A stretch of DNA of 64,000 bases from the NCBI RefSeq assembly GCF_900753045.1, contig NZ_CAADXO010000043.1, positions 1 to 64,000 of the forward strand, written 5' to 3'. How positions within the stretch are numbered: the first letter of the stretch is position 1; each line of letters begins with the position of its first letter. Made by a program: the position numbers and the translations under genes. Below the pieces are notes generated by a model. That model did no database searches. It was not told where the DNA came from and was given only the letters and a program-made list of their open reading frames with translations. The stretch is from an uncultured Phascolarctobacterium sp. Lineage in GTDB: Bacteria; Bacillota; Negativicutes; Acidaminococcales; Acidaminococcaceae. Positions 9,145 through 19,729 of the stretch are shown piece after piece.

Positions 9145-9328
9145 AAGATACACCTCGTTAGTAATTTTGATATATTTTAAACAGTGACGTGTATAGCTTT
9201 CACGTCTATTGTAACAATAAAGTGTGAATTTGGCAAAAAATACTGGTATATTTACCTTTTAGGTAGTAAAATAAGATTGTAGAATGGATTATTGTCCCTT
9301 AATTTTTACAAAAAAATTCACAAAGTGC

Positions 9329-9359
9329 TTGCAAAATTATACAATTTAGTTGTATAATT
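9329..9359 (+). promoter_or_regulatory. argC promoter with overlapping palindromic operator
   Basis: TTGCAA (9329-9334) and TATAAT (9353-9358) are 18 nt apart. A 10-bp inverted repeat, AATTATACAA (9335-9344) and TTGTATAATT (9350-9359), covers the spacer and the -10 box. A dimeric repressor binding here would block transcription. An ArgR/AhrC-type arginine repressor is the natural candidate, but the sequence is not a textbook ARG box. Confidence 0.6.
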
Positions 9360-9382
9360 ATCGAGTACAAAGGAGGATGGAT

Positions 9383-10417
9383 ATGAAAGCAAGTGTTATC
9401 GGTGCAACAGGTTACGCAGGAGTTGAGCTTCTGCGACTTCTGGACGGACATCCGGAAGCGGCAATTGCCGTGATTACCTCTGAAAGCAGTACGGGAGAGG
9501 CGATTGCTTCTATGTATCCGCATTTGTCGGGACGTATTGAAAAGAATCTGCAGTCTATGCAGGAGCTGGATGCTATTGCTGCAGCAAGTGATGTGATTTT
9601 TATTGCCTTGCCTCATGGCCATGCTATGAAGATAGGCAAGCAGCTGCGAGGCAGCAAGACCAAGATTATTGACCTCGGCGGCGATTATAGATTTAAGGAT
9701 TACCATGTGTTTGAACAGTGGTACAAGGTGAAGCATGAGGACCCGGAGGCACAGGCTGTCTACGGACTGACCGAGCTTTTCCGTGATAAGGTGCGCGGGG
9801 CGCAGCTGGTGGCAAATCCCGGCTGCTACACTACCTGCAGCATTTTGGCGCTGGTGCCGCTTTTAAAATATAAGCTGATTGAAGCTCAGGGCATTGTGAT
9901 TGATGCCAAAAGCGGTACGACAGGTGCGGGACGCAGCCTGAAGGCAGGCAGTCTTTACTGCAGCGTCAACGAAAGCTTTAAGGCCTACGGCGTTGCTTCG
10001 CACCGCCATACACCGGAAATCGAGCAGATTTACAGCGAGTTTGCCGGTGAGAATGTAGTGATTCAGTTCACTCCGCATCTGCTGCCTGTAGACCGCGGTA
10101 TTTATGCAACCTGCTACGCACAGCTGAAGCAGGGCGTAACGGATGCACAGATTGAGGAGGCCTATCAGGCGATGTACGGCGATGAATTTTTCATCCGTCT
10201 GCGCGGTAAGGGAGTTTGCCCGGAATTGAAGAATATTCGCGGCTCCAACTATGTGGACCTTGGCTGGCAGACCGACAAGCGCACAGGCCGTATTATTGTG
10301 ATGAATTGTATTGATAATCTGGTTAAGGGTGCTGCGGGACAGGCAGTGCAGAACATGAATGTTATGTTTGGCATTGATGAAACTGCCGGCCTGCGTCAGC
10401 TGCCGCTTGTTCCTTAA
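9383..10417 (+). CDS. argC: N-acetyl-gamma-glutamyl-phosphate reductase
   Basis: NADPH-dependent reduction of N-acetylglutamyl-5-phosphate to the semialdehyde, third step of arginine synthesis. Visible: the N-terminal dinucleotide-binding stretch VIGATGYAGVELLRLL, the catalytic-Cys motif ANPGCYTTCSILALVPL, and the conserved HRHTPEIEQ segment. Length 344 aa is normal. The ATG at 9383 is preceded by AGGAGG at 6 nt. First gene of the argCJBDF cluster. Confidence 0.97.
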   Translation: MKASVIGATGYAGVELLRLLDGHPEAAIAVITSESSTGEAIASMYPHLSGRIEKNLQSMQELDAIAAASDVIFIALPHGHAMKIGKQLRGSKTKIIDLGGDYRFKDYHVFEQWYKVKHEDPEAQAVYGLTELFRDKVRGAQLVANPGCYTTCSILALVPLLKYKLIEAQGIVIDAKSGTTGAGRSLKAGSLYCSVNESFKAYGVASHRHTPEIEQIYSEFAGENVVIQFTPHLLPVDRGIYATCYAQLKQGVTDAQIEEAYQAMYGDEFFIRLRGKGVCPELKNIRGSNYVDLGWQTDKRTGRIIVMNCIDNLVKGAAGQAVQNMNVMFGIDETAGLRQLPLVP

Positions 10418-10445
10418 GCTTGTTATAACTATTATACTATAAAAT

Positions 10446-10490
10446 GGTGCTTAGCGGTGATGCCGCCGCAGAAGAAAAGATGTAAGCACC
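10446..10490 (+). other. Stem-loop between argC and argJ
   Basis: GGTGCTTA (10446-10453) pairs with TAAGCACC (10483-10490), enclosing a small GCGG/CCGC hairpin. It ends about 20 nt before argJ and has no T-tract, so it may affect mRNA stability or translation rather than terminate. Confidence 0.45.
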
Positions 10491-10509
10491 GGGGAAAGAG
10501 GGGAATCTC

Positions 10510-11715
10510 ATGAAGAAAATCGAAGGCTGGGTGACTGCACCGCAGGGCTTCATTGCTGCCGGCGTCAAGGCCGGTATCAAAGCCAGCGGCAATCATGATG
10601 TAGCAGTTATTTTCAGTACCGTGCCTGCTGCCTGCGGTGCGGTATTTACACAAAATAAAATGTGCGCTGCTCCTGTGCTCGTGAGCCGCGAGGTCAACAA
10701 GCACGGTTATGCGCAGGCTATTGCCGTAAACAGCGGCTGTGCCAACGCCTGCACGGGCGAGCAGGGCCTGGTGGATGCCAAGAAAATGCAAGCGCATACG
10801 GCAGAGCTTTTAGGCATTGCTCCGGAAGCAGTATTTGTCTGCTCCACCGGTGTTATCGGCCAGTTCCTGCCGATGGATAACCTTTTGACCGGCATTGCCG
10901 ATGCTGTCGACAGCTTGGACGAATGCGAGGGCGAAAGCTGCGCTATGGCGATTCAGACTACGGATACCTTTATCAAGCACGCTGCCTATGAAACGGAAAT
11001 CGGCGGCAAGAAGGTAACCTTTGCCGGTATTGCCAAGGGTGCGGGCATGATTCATCCGAACATGGCAACTATGCTGACCTTCATTACTACCGACGCTGCC
11101 GTTGCTCCCGATGTGCTGAAGCGCGCGGTAAAAAAGGCTGCCGACAAATCCTTCAACATGGTTGTTGTCGACGGCGATACCAGTACCAACGACAGCATGA
11201 TTGTGCTGGCCAACGGTCTTGCCGAAAACGAAATTATTCTTTCGGAGGAGCATCCGGATTATCCAGCATTCTTTGAAGCGCTGGTGGCCTGTGCTACCGA
11301 CCTTGCCAAAATGATTGCGCATGACGGCGAGGGCGCTACCAAATTCCTCGAGGTAAATGTTACCGGTGCTGCAACCTGGGAGGATGCCAAAACCGCAGCG
11401 ATGGCGATTGCCAAATCGCCGCTGGTAAAAACAGCCTTCTTCGGCGAGGACCCGAACTGGGGACGCATTGTCTGCGCTGCAGGCTACAGCGGTGCTGCCA
11501 TGGAGGCAGATAAGGTAAACCTGTCTATCGGCGGTATCCGTCTGGTAGAAAACGGCATGAACTGCAACGTGCCTGCCGAAAAGCTGGCGCCGACTATGGC
11601 CGAGCATGATATTTCTATGAGCATCGACCTGGGGGCCGGTGATGAGAGCGCAACTGTGTGGACTTGCGATTTTAGCTACGAGTATGTGAAGATTAACGGT
11701 GAGTATCATACTTAA
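10510..11715 (+). CDS. argJ: Bifunctional ornithine acetyltransferase / N-acetylglutamate synthase
   Basis: Recycles the acetyl group from N-acetylornithine to glutamate, and may also use acetyl-CoA. The autoproteolysis and nucleophile site is visible as HPNMATMLTF with Thr187, where the precursor splits into alpha and beta chains. Other family segments: VNSGCANACTG (75-83) and FFGEDPNWGRI near 310-320. Length 401 aa is typical. Because ArgJ supplies ornithine cyclically, no argE is needed, and none is seen. Confidence 0.97.
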   Translation: MKKIEGWVTAPQGFIAAGVKAGIKASGNHDVAVIFSTVPAACGAVFTQNKMCAAPVLVSREVNKHGYAQAIAVNSGCANACTGEQGLVDAKKMQAHTAELLGIAPEAVFVCSTGVIGQFLPMDNLLTGIADAVDSLDECEGESCAMAIQTTDTFIKHAAYETEIGGKKVTFAGIAKGAGMIHPNMATMLTFITTDAAVAPDVLKRAVKKAADKSFNMVVVDGDTSTNDSMIVLANGLAENEIILSEEHPDYPAFFEALVACATDLAKMIAHDGEGATKFLEVNVTGAATWEDAKTAAMAIAKSPLVKTAFFGEDPNWGRIVCAAGYSGAAMEADKVNLSIGGIRLVENGMNCNVPAEKLAPTMAEHDISMSIDLGAGDESATVWTCDFSYEYVKINGEYHT

Positions 11716-11920
11716 TTGGACGAGCGATAAAGCACCATATACTTTGTCAAGCCTCCTAAACGCAAAGACCCACGTTGTCGCAAGTGTAACGCTGCGAGAA
11801 CGTGCTGGTCGTGCTAATCCCCGAAGGGGGGACGTACTGTTAGTACGCCTTCGTCGGCTTTCCTCGTCTCTGGTACTTTCTAGCTCGTCCTTGGTAGTGA
11901 GAGCGTAATATTATTTATTT
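11716..11920. other. Gene-free stretch with short palindromes
   Basis: No credible gene. Two small hairpins are visible near 11815-11855: CCCC-GAAG-GGGG and CGTAC-TGTTA-GTACG. The G+C-rich, palindrome-bearing sequence resembles dispersed intergenic repeats. Whether it is repeated elsewhere in the genome cannot be seen here. Confidence 0.5.
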
Positions 11921-12100
11921 TATAAAGTATGATGGATTGCATCTGATAGCTTCTCTCGCGTCTTTGGAGGGAAGCAGAAGTAATAATAAATCATAGATGC
12001 CAAATAACTATATAAAGTAAGATGGAAATTACATCTGATACTTTTCTCACATCTTTAAAGAGAATGAGAAGCAATAATAAATATAAACGCAAGACAAATA
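11921..12100 (+). repeat. Two diverged tandem copies of a 90-bp unit upstream of argB
   Basis: Copy 1 (11921-12010) and copy 2 (12011-12100) both begin TATAAAGTA-GATGGA, continue with CATCTGATA, a hairpin around a TCTTT loop, and AATAATAAAT. A partial third start, TATAAAAAATGAGG, falls exactly 90 bp later at 12101 and runs into the argB ribosome site. In each copy GATG can pair with CATC, and CTTCTCTC-like sequence with GAG(G)GAAG-like sequence. Confidence 0.75.
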
Positions 12101-12127
12101 TATAAAAAATGAGGGAGGACATCACTT

Positions 12128-13018
12128 ATGTTAATGAACGAACAACAAGTACATACCTTAATGGAAGCACTGCCGTATCTCAGCAATTTTAAAGATAAAA
12201 CCATTGTTGTAAAATATGGCGGCAACGCTATGCTCAATGATGAGCTGAAAAACAAGGTGCTGCAGGATATCCTGTTCCTGCAATACGCCGGCATGCGTCC
12301 GGTAGTTGTTCACGGCGGCGGCCCGGAAATCAGCCGTCAGCTGGAGCAGGCCGGTAAAAAGAGTGAATTTGTCGGCGGTCTGCGTGTAACCGATGCAGAA
12401 TCCGCAGCTATTGCCGAGATGGCGCTCGTAGGCAAAATGAACACCGATCTTGTCGGCCGTCTGAATGCTTTGGGCGGTAAGGCTGTCGGCCTCAACGGCA
12501 AGGATGCTAACCTGCTGAAGGCTAAAAAATATCTGGCTGATGTTTATGAAAACGGTGAGGTTAACCTGGTAGATATCGGCTTTGTAGGCAGCGTTAAGGA
12601 GGTCAACACCGATTTGATTAACTGCCTGCTGGACGGCGGTTATATTCCTGTAATCGCTCCGACTGGCGTTGGTGATGAGGGTGAAACCTATAACATTAAT
12701 GCAGATGTTGCTGCCGGTGAAATTGCCGGTGCGCTGAAGGCAGAAAAGCTGCTGGTGCTGACCGATGTCCGCGGTATTTATTCCGCATATCCTGATGAAA
12801 GCAGCTTCATTTCTACCCTGACCTTTGAAAAGGCTCATGAGCTTATTCTTAAGGGCAGCATTGACGGCGGCATGATTCCTAAGGTTCGTTCCTGCATCAA
12901 GGCGTTGAGCGGCGGTGCCAAGAAAACTCATATTATTGACGGCCGTGCCGAGCATTCTATCCTGATGGAGCTGTTCAGCGACAAGGGCGTTGGTACAGAG
13001 GTAGTTAAAGAAATCTGA
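12128..13018 (+). CDS. argB: Acetylglutamate kinase
   Basis: Phosphorylates N-acetylglutamate, usually the arginine-inhibited step. Amino-acid-kinase motifs are present: VVKYGGNAM (Lys for phosphoryl transfer), VVHGGGPEIS, VGLNGKDANLL, INADVAAGEIAGAL and the C-terminal GGMIPKVRSC. Length 296 aa. Start at 12128 with GAGGGAGG upstream; the ATG two codons later (12134) is an alternative. It is separated from argJ by about 410 nt containing the tandem repeat, so it may have separate regulation. Confidence 0.96.
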   Translation: MLMNEQQVHTLMEALPYLSNFKDKTIVVKYGGNAMLNDELKNKVLQDILFLQYAGMRPVVVHGGGPEISRQLEQAGKKSEFVGGLRVTDAESAAIAEMALVGKMNTDLVGRLNALGGKAVGLNGKDANLLKAKKYLADVYENGEVNLVDIGFVGSVKEVNTDLINCLLDGGYIPVIAPTGVGDEGETYNINADVAAGEIAGALKAEKLLVLTDVRGIYSAYPDESSFISTLTFEKAHELILKGSIDGGMIPKVRSCIKALSGGAKKTHIIDGRAEHSILMELFSDKGVGTEVVKEI

Positions 13019-13050
13019 TAGCAGGGATTTTGCATGAGGGGGAGATATTC

Positions 13051-14247
<1,197 letters not shown>

Positions 14248-14265
14248 AAACGAGAGGGGATAAAA

Positions 14266-15207
14266 ATGAGTTTAAAAGACAAAGACCTGATTTCTATTCA
14301 TGACCTTAGCGTAGGCGAGGTCGCAACAATTCTTGATGTGGCAAAAAAATTGAAACGTAAGCAAAAGGCCGGTGAACCCCACCAATATTTGAAGGGCAAA
14401 ACTCTGGCTATGCTGTTCTCCAAGGCTTCTACCCGTACCAGAACCTCTTTTGAGGTAGGCTTCTGGCAGCTGGGCGGCCATCCGATTTATCTGAGCGATT
14501 CCGCTTCCCAAATCGGCCGCGGCGAGCCGATTCGTGATACCGCACGTGTACTTTCCCGCTTTGTTGACGGTATTATGATCCGTACCTTCTCCCATGATTC
14601 CGTTATTGAGCTGGCTAAATATGCAAGCGTTCCCGTTATCAACGGCCTGACCGATTTGCTGCATCCCTGCCAGGCTCTGACCGATATCTTCACTATTCAG
14701 GAGAAGATGAAGGTGCTCAAAGGTCGTAAGCTGGTTTATGTAGGCGACGGCAACAACATGGCACACTCTTTGATGTTTGCCTGCGCTAAGGTTGGCATGA
14801 ACATGATCTGCGCCAGCCCGAAGGGCTATCAGCCTGATCCGGAAATCCTGCGTCTGGCACAGGAGGATGCTGCCCAAACCGGCTGCAGCATTACCGTAGA
14901 GGAGGATCTCTTCAAGGCTGCTAAGGGTGCCGACGTGCTCTATACCGATGTATGGACCAGCATGGGCGAGGAAGCAGAGCGTGAGGTTCGCTTCAAAGCA
15001 CTGCATAATTATCAGATTAACCAGGCGCTGCTGAACGAAGCACGTCCGGAAGCAATCGTTCTGCACTGCCTGCCTGCACACCGCGGTGAAGAAATTACCG
15101 AGGAAGTGCTGGAAGGACCGCAATCTGTTGTATTCGACCAGGCAGAGAACAGACTGCACGTACAAAAGGCTATTATGGCGCTGCTGATGAGCGACGAAGT
15201 ACTCTAA
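14266..15207 (+). CDS. argF: Ornithine carbamoyltransferase
   Basis: Forms citrulline from ornithine and carbamoyl phosphate. The carbamoyl-phosphate site KASTRTRTSFE, the DLLHPCQALTDI segment and the ornithine-site HCLPAHRGEE are visible. Length 313 aa is normal. It is the last gene of the first arginine transcription unit, followed by a stem-loop at 15232. No carAB genes lie in the window, so carbamoyl phosphate comes from elsewhere. Confidence 0.97.
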   Translation: MSLKDKDLISIHDLSVGEVATILDVAKKLKRKQKAGEPHQYLKGKTLAMLFSKASTRTRTSFEVGFWQLGGHPIYLSDSASQIGRGEPIRDTARVLSRFVDGIMIRTFSHDSVIELAKYASVPVINGLTDLLHPCQALTDIFTIQEKMKVLKGRKLVYVGDGNNMAHSLMFACAKVGMNMICASPKGYQPDPEILRLAQEDAAQTGCSITVEEDLFKAAKGADVLYTDVWTSMGEEAEREVRFKALHNYQINQALLNEARPEAIVLHCLPAHRGEEITEEVLEGPQSVVFDQAENRLHVQKAIMALLMSDEVL

Positions 15208-15231
15208 ATCAGGTCTTGAATGTATAAATAT

Positions 15232-15266
15232 AACGGCTGAGCGTATAGTTTATATGCTTAGCCGTT
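15232..15266 (+). terminator. Stem-loop terminator after argF
   Basis: AACGGCTGAGC (15232-15242) pairs with GCTTAGCCGTT (15256-15266) with one mismatch, followed by a weak TCTTGT tail. Likely an inefficient terminator. Confidence 0.6.
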
Positions 15267-15361
15267 CTTGTATACAGACAAAATTTTCTGAAATAAGCTA
15301 TATTCTAGGCTTTTTGTTACATCTAGTACACAAAAAGTATTGTATACATGCGCTTAAATAC

Positions 15362-15390
15362 TTGATTTATGCATAAAAAGGGTATATAAT
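15362..15390 (+). promoter_or_regulatory. argG promoter with palindromic spacer
   Basis: TTGATT (15362-15367) and TATAAT (15385-15390) have a 17-nt spacer. The spacer contains the perfect palindrome TTTATGCATAAA (15366-15377), a plausible repressor site. TTGTATACATG lies a little further upstream. Arginine-dependent control is expected but not provable here. Confidence 0.65.
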
Positions 15391-15453
15391 ACAAGAAGTT
15401 TGTAAGTTTATTCACTAATGCATAGCATTATACAGAAATGGGAGGCTATTATA

Positions 15454-16674
15454 ATGAAAAAAGAAGATATTAAGAAAGTAGTTCTGGCTTACTCCGGTGG
15501 CCTTGATACATCCGTAATCATCCCCTGGCTGAAAGAGCATTACAACAACTGCGAAGTTATCGCTGCCTGCGCTGACCTTGGCCAAGGCGACGAACTGGAA
15601 CCCGTTCATGACAAAGCACTGAAAACCGGTGCTAGCAAATGCTACATCATGGACCTGAAAGAAGAATTCATCAGCGACTATGTATGGCCCACCGTTAAAG
15701 CCGGCGCTGTATACGAAAAGAAATACCTGCTGGGTACTTCCTTTGCTCGTCCGCTGATTGCTAAAAAATTAGTTGAAATCGCTGAAAAAGAAGGCGCTGA
15801 TGCTATTGCTCACGGTGCTACCGGCAAAGGCAATGACCAGGTTCGTTTCGAACTGTCCGTAAAGGCTCTGGCTCCGCAACTGGCAATCATCGCTCCGTGG
15901 CGTGAGTGGGAACTGCGCAGCCGTGACCAGGAAATCGACTATGCTGCAGCACACAACATTCCTATCCCTGTATCTCATGACCATGACTACTCCATGGACC
16001 GCAACATGTGGCATCTGTCCCATGAAGGCAGCGACCTGGAAGATCCGTGGAATGCACCGAAAGATGAACTGTTCATCGTTACCAACATTCCTGAAAAAGC
16101 TCCCGATAAACCGGAATATGTTGAGCTGGAATACGTTGAAGGCGTGCCTGTAAGCGTTAACGGCGAAAAACTCAGCCCGGCTAAGCTCGTTGAAAAACTG
16201 AATGAAATCGGTATCCGCAATGCTGTTGGTATCACCGATATGGTTGAAGACCGTCTGGTTGGCATGAAATCCCGTGGCGTTTACGAAAACCCTGCCGGCG
16301 CTATCATCTACTACGGCCACAACGATCTGGAAAATCTTTGCCTGGACCGTGCAACCCAATCCTTCAAGCAACAGGTTTCCATCCGTTATTCCGAGCTGGT
16401 ATACGATGGCATGTGGTTCAGCCCGCTGCGTGAGGCTCTGGATGCTTTCGTTAACGAAACTCAAAAAACCGTTACCGGTACTGTTCGCATGAAACTTTAT
16501 AAAGGCAACATCTACAGTGCAGGCGTTAAATCCCCGTACTCCCTGTACAGCCAGGAATATGTAACCTTTGGCGAAGACGAAGTTTACAACCAGGCAGATG
16601 CTACCGGCTTCATCAACCTCTTCGGCCTGCCGCTGAAAGTAAGAGCGCTGATGAAGAAAGGAAACCTGAAATAA
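15454..16674 (+). CDS. argG: Argininosuccinate synthase
   Basis: ATP-dependent condensation of citrulline and aspartate. The N-terminal pyrophosphatase-loop motif [10 protein letters not shown] and the [14 protein letters not shown] segment are diagnostic. Length 406 aa is typical. The ATG at 15454 has GGAGG 8 nt upstream; the frame extends back to 15418 without a ribosome site. The stop overlaps the argH start (TAATG). Confidence 0.98.
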   Translation: MKKEDIKKVVLAYSGGLDTSVIIPWLKEHYNNCEVIAACADLGQGDELEPVHDKALKTGASKCYIMDLKEEFISDYVWPTVKAGAVYEKKYLLGTSFARPLIAKKLVEIAEKEGADAIAHGATGKGNDQVRFELSVKALAPQLAIIAPWREWELRSRDQEIDYAAAHNIPIPVSHDHDYSMDRNMWHLSHEGSDLEDPWNAPKDELFIVTNIPEKAPDKPEYVELEYVEGVPVSVNGEKLSPAKLVEKLNEIGIRNAVGITDMVEDRLVGMKSRGVYENPAGAIIYYGHNDLENLCLDRATQSFKQQVSIRYSELVYDGMWFSPLREALDAFVNETQKTVTGTVRMKLYKGNIYSAGVKSPYSLYSQEYVTFGEDEVYNQADATGFINLFGLPLKVRALMKKGNLK

Positions 16675-18086
16675 TGGCTAAGCTTTGGGGCGGTCGTTTC
16701 AGTAAGAATACGAACGAATTGGTGGACGCATTTAATGCGTCCATTGATTTTGATAAACGCTTATATCACGAGGATATCCGCGGCAGCATTGCTCATGCCG
16801 GTATGCTGGCTAAATGCGGTATCATTCCGGCAGAGGACGGGGAGAAAATCATTGCCGGTCTGAAAGACATCCTGGCTGATATTGAAGCAGGCAACTTCCA
16901 TTTTGACGTTGCGCTGGAGGACATTCACATGAATGTGGAAGCGCGTCTGACCGAACGTATCGGCAGCGCCGGCGCCCGTCTGCATACCGCACGCAGCCGT
17001 AACGACCAGGTTGCGCTCGATATGCATATGTATATGAAGCGTGAGGTTGCCGAAATTGCCGAGCTTTTGCTTAAATTTGAGGAAGCTCTCTTAACAGTTG
17101 CCAAAAAGCACGAAAAAACTCTGATGCCGGGTTATACCCATCTGCAGCGTGCGCAGCCGATTACCTTTGCTCATCATATGCTGGCATATTTCAATATGCT
17201 GCAGCGTGACTTCCGCCGCCTGCTGGGCGTTTGGGAAGGCGCGGACATGATGCCGCTGGGTGCCGGTGCGATTGCAGGTACTACGTTCCCCATCGACCGT
17301 TTTATGGTTGCGGAGGAGCTGAACTTCGGCACAGTTTATCCGAACAGCATGGACGCAGTAAGCGACCGTGACTATATCATTGAATTCCTTTCCTTTTCTT
17401 CTACCCTCATGATGCATATGAGCCGTCTGAGTGAGGAAATCTGCCTCTGGAGCAGCACGGAATTCGGCTTTGTGGAGCTGGACGATGCTTTTGCCACCGG
17501 CTCTTCCATGATGCCGCAGAAGAAGAACCCTGATATTTCCGAGCTGGTACGCGGTAAAACCGGCCGTGTGTATGGTCATCTGATGGCTATGCTGACAACG
17601 GCTAAGGGCCTGCCGCTGACCTATAATAAGGACCTGCAGGAGGATAAGGAAGGCTTCTTCGACGCTATCGACACCATTAAATTCACGCTGGCTGTTTATC
17701 GTGATATGATTCTGACTATGACGGTTAATGTGGACAAGATGGCACAGGCAGTGAGCAAGGATTTCTCCAATGCCACTGACCTGGCAGACTATCTGGTACG
17801 TAAGGGACTGCCCTTCCGTCAGGCACATGAGGTTGTCGGCAAATGCGTTGCTTATGCAATTCATCAGGGCAAATTCCTGCCGGAGATTTCTCTGGAGGAA
17901 TACAAGCAGTTCTCCGACCTTTTCGAGAGCGATTTGCTGGTAGCTCTGAAGCCCGAGCATTGCGTAGAAGCACGTAAATCCTACGGCGGCCCTGCTTTCT
18001 CCGAAAACGAGAAGCAGTTCGCTATCGGTGACAAGGTGCTGGCAGTGCAGCAGGCTAAGCTGGAGGAGCTGCAAAGCAAGCTGTAA
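16674..18086 (+). CDS. argH: Argininosuccinate lyase
   Basis: Splits argininosuccinate to arginine and fumarate. The fumarase/aspartase-superfamily signature [12 protein letters not shown] is present, with [12 protein letters not shown] and TPGYTHLQ-like ([12 protein letters not shown]) substrate segments. Length 470 aa. Its first base is shared with the argG stop codon, so the two are translationally coupled. The fumarate produced can enter the malate/pyruvate route encoded at 26066-28784. Confidence 0.98.
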   Translation: MAKLWGGRFSKNTNELVDAFNASIDFDKRLYHEDIRGSIAHAGMLAKCGIIPAEDGEKIIAGLKDILADIEAGNFHFDVALEDIHMNVEARLTERIGSAGARLHTARSRNDQVALDMHMYMKREVAEIAELLLKFEEALLTVAKKHEKTLMPGYTHLQRAQPITFAHHMLAYFNMLQRDFRRLLGVWEGADMMPLGAGAIAGTTFPIDRFMVAEELNFGTVYPNSMDAVSDRDYIIEFLSFSSTLMMHMSRLSEEICLWSSTEFGFVELDDAFATGSSMMPQKKNPDISELVRGKTGRVYGHLMAMLTTAKGLPLTYNKDLQEDKEGFFDAIDTIKFTLAVYRDMILTMTVNVDKMAQAVSKDFSNATDLADYLVRKGLPFRQAHEVVGKCVAYAIHQGKFLPEISLEEYKQFSDLFESDLLVALKPEHCVEARKSYGGPAFSENEKQFAIGDKVLAVQQAKLEELQSKL

Positions 18087-18108
18087 AAATTTAATAGAGC
18101 AAAATTAT

Positions 18109-18136
18109 AGAGGCTGTCACGAAAGTGGCAGCCTCT
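18109..18136 (+). terminator. Terminator after argH
   Basis: AGAGGCTGTCAC (18109-18120) and GTGGCAGCCTCT (18125-18136) enclose a GAAA tetraloop, then TTGCTTG. Strong stem, modest T-tract. Confidence 0.75.
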
Positions 18137-18168
18137 TTGCTTGCAGTGCAGGGGTTAGCAAAAAAATA

Positions 18169-18236
18169 TTGACAAATTCTGATGGAAAATATAAAATTAT
18201 ACTGAAATTAAATTCAGTGAAACGGAATTCAGTATA
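18169..18236 (+). promoter_or_regulatory. Promoter and possible operator of the solo ATPase gene
   Basis: TTGACA (18169-18174) and TAAAAT (18192-18197) are 17 nt apart. Immediately downstream, ACTGAA...TTCAGT and the outer pair ATACTGAA...TTCAGTAT (to 18236) form nested inverted repeats. This suggests that this gene is repressed under its own control circuit. Confidence 0.55.
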
Positions 18237-18251
18237 AAAGGAGGTTACAGG

Positions 18252-19625
18252 ATGTTTGTCGGTAGAGAAGCAGAGTTACAGCAATTAACAGAAGTTTTTG
18301 CTAAGCCATGTAAGCAGGCAGTGATGCTTTATGGCAGGCGCAGAGTTGGTAAAAGTACGCTAATTTTAGAAGCTATAAAGAATATAGCTTGCAAAGTTAT
18401 TTATTATGAGTGTCTCATGACTTCTCTAGAAGATAATTTAAGAAGTCTTGAGGCGAAGGTGAAGGCTTGCTATAATAATAAATTTTTACATTTTGTCGAT
18501 TTCGAGGAGCTGTTTGAATTTTTGGGGTCGCAGCAGGAAAAAGTCATCATTATTATTGATGAATATACATATTTGAAGAAAACAAGTGACGCTCATTACA
18601 TAGATTCGCTGTTTCAGAGAATTGTTGACAGCTTAAAAAATAATATAGATCTTGTACTGCTTGGTTCATATGTTGGCATGATGAAAGAATTGCTTCAACA
18701 AGAAAATCCGCTGTTTGGCAGATTTTCTTTAATTCTGCATATCAGGCCTTTTGATTATTATGATGCATCTTTATTTTATGCAGAGCTTTCAGCTTCTGCA
18801 AAACCAGCATTATATGCAGTGTTTGGTGGCAGTCCATTTGTTAATGTACTTATTGATGAGGAAGAGAATTTAGAGGGTAATATTGAACGATTGCTGCTCA
18901 ATGCAAATAGTCCTGTCAGCATCTATATGGAATATATTTTATTGGCGGAGCTATCTAAGGTGGCGAATGCTAATATGATTTTGTCTGCTTTGGCTAATGG
19001 CAAGAAAAGGTATGGAGAAATTGAAAAGCTGATTTCCGGCAATTCCAATGGCAGCTTAGACAAGCAATTGAAAAATTTATTGGAGATGGAGATTATTCAA
19101 AAGATTTATCCGATTAACAAGAAAAAAGATAAGAAAAAGACTTTCTATGAGATTAGTGATAATCTGGTGCGTTTTTATTATGCCTATATCTATAATAAGC
19201 GTGATGTTATTGCAAGAATCGGTACTAAAAATTTTTATGAGCTGTATATAAAGAGCAGCATCAAGACATTTATTTCGCACCGTTATGAAGCCATTGTCAG
19301 AGAGTATTTTTCCAGACAGTTGCGAGAAGGCAAAAGGTCAGATGTGTATGATATCGGAACTTTTTGGTATGATATGCCTAAGGAAAGACGTAGCGGCGAA
19401 TTTGATTGTGTTTTAGAGCTGAAGAATGGTTATGCATTTTATGAAGTGAAGTATTACGATAAGACTTTTTCGAGGGCGGAGGCAGAGGCTGAAGTGCAGC
19501 AGCTGAAAAATGTGTTGAGCTTTATGGAGGTTAGCAGGCTTGGTTTTGTGGCTCTATCTGGTTTTGACTTTACCAGTTCTGAGTATGAGCTCATCAATGG
19601 AGCAGAGCTGTACAAGTATAATTGA
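18252..19625 (+). CDS. Archaeal-type ATPase fused to a DUF234/PD-(D/E)XK-like domain
   Basis: A P-loop NTPase of the ATPase_2 family. Walker A is GRRRVGKST (about 28-36) and Walker B IIIIDEYTYL. After a winged-helix-like middle region, the C-terminal part contains EFDCVLELKNGYAFYEVKYY, matching the Asp...Glu-x-Lys core of PD-(D/E)XK nucleases (DUF234 region). Substrate unknown; such single genes are often suspected of defence or mobile-element roles. It is AT-richer than the flanking arg genes, has its own promoter, AAGGAGG ribosome site and terminator, and no operon partners. These features suggest acquisition by transfer. Confidence 0.82.
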   Translation: MFVGREAELQQLTEVFAKPCKQAVMLYGRRRVGKSTLILEAIKNIACKVIYYECLMTSLEDNLRSLEAKVKACYNNKFLHFVDFEELFEFLGSQQEKVIIIIDEYTYLKKTSDAHYIDSLFQRIVDSLKNNIDLVLLGSYVGMMKELLQQENPLFGRFSLILHIRPFDYYDASLFYAELSASAKPALYAVFGGSPFVNVLIDEEENLEGNIERLLLNANSPVSIYMEYILLAELSKVANANMILSALANGKKRYGEIEKLISGNSNGSLDKQLKNLLEMEIIQKIYPINKKKDKKKTFYEISDNLVRFYYAYIYNKRDVIARIGTKNFYELYIKSSIKTFISHRYEAIVREYFSRQLREGKRSDVYDIGTFWYDMPKERRSGEFDCVLELKNGYAFYEVKYYDKTFSRAEAEAEVQQLKNVLSFMEVSRLGFVALSGFDFTSSEYELINGAELYKYN

Positions 19626-19633
19626 CATAATCA

Positions 19634-19672
19634 AACGAGCACTACTTGCAGGGTATGCATGTAGTGCTCGTT
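19634..19672. terminator. Terminator between the solo ATPase and the NSS transporter
   Basis: AACGAGCACTAC (19634-19645) and GTAGTGCTCGTT (19661-19672) form a perfect 12-bp stem with a short T-run. A second weaker hairpin (about 19693-19725, AATTGGG/CCCAATT) lies just beyond the stop of the convergent transporter gene and may end its transcript. Confidence 0.65.
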
Positions 19673-19729
19673 TCGCGTTATAGAAATGTGTAAAATTGGG
19701 TTTGATGCTACAGGACACCCCAATTTATC

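Noticed and set aside
11699..11908. Small ORF after argJ
   Set aside because: It has no ribosome site, overlaps the argJ end, is low-complexity (Ser/Arg/Leu) and runs through small palindromes.
11921..12100. T-box or known amino-acid riboswitch before argB
   Set aside because: The T-box sequence AGGGTGGNACCGCG and other conserved riboswitch cores are absent; only tandem hairpin units are seen.
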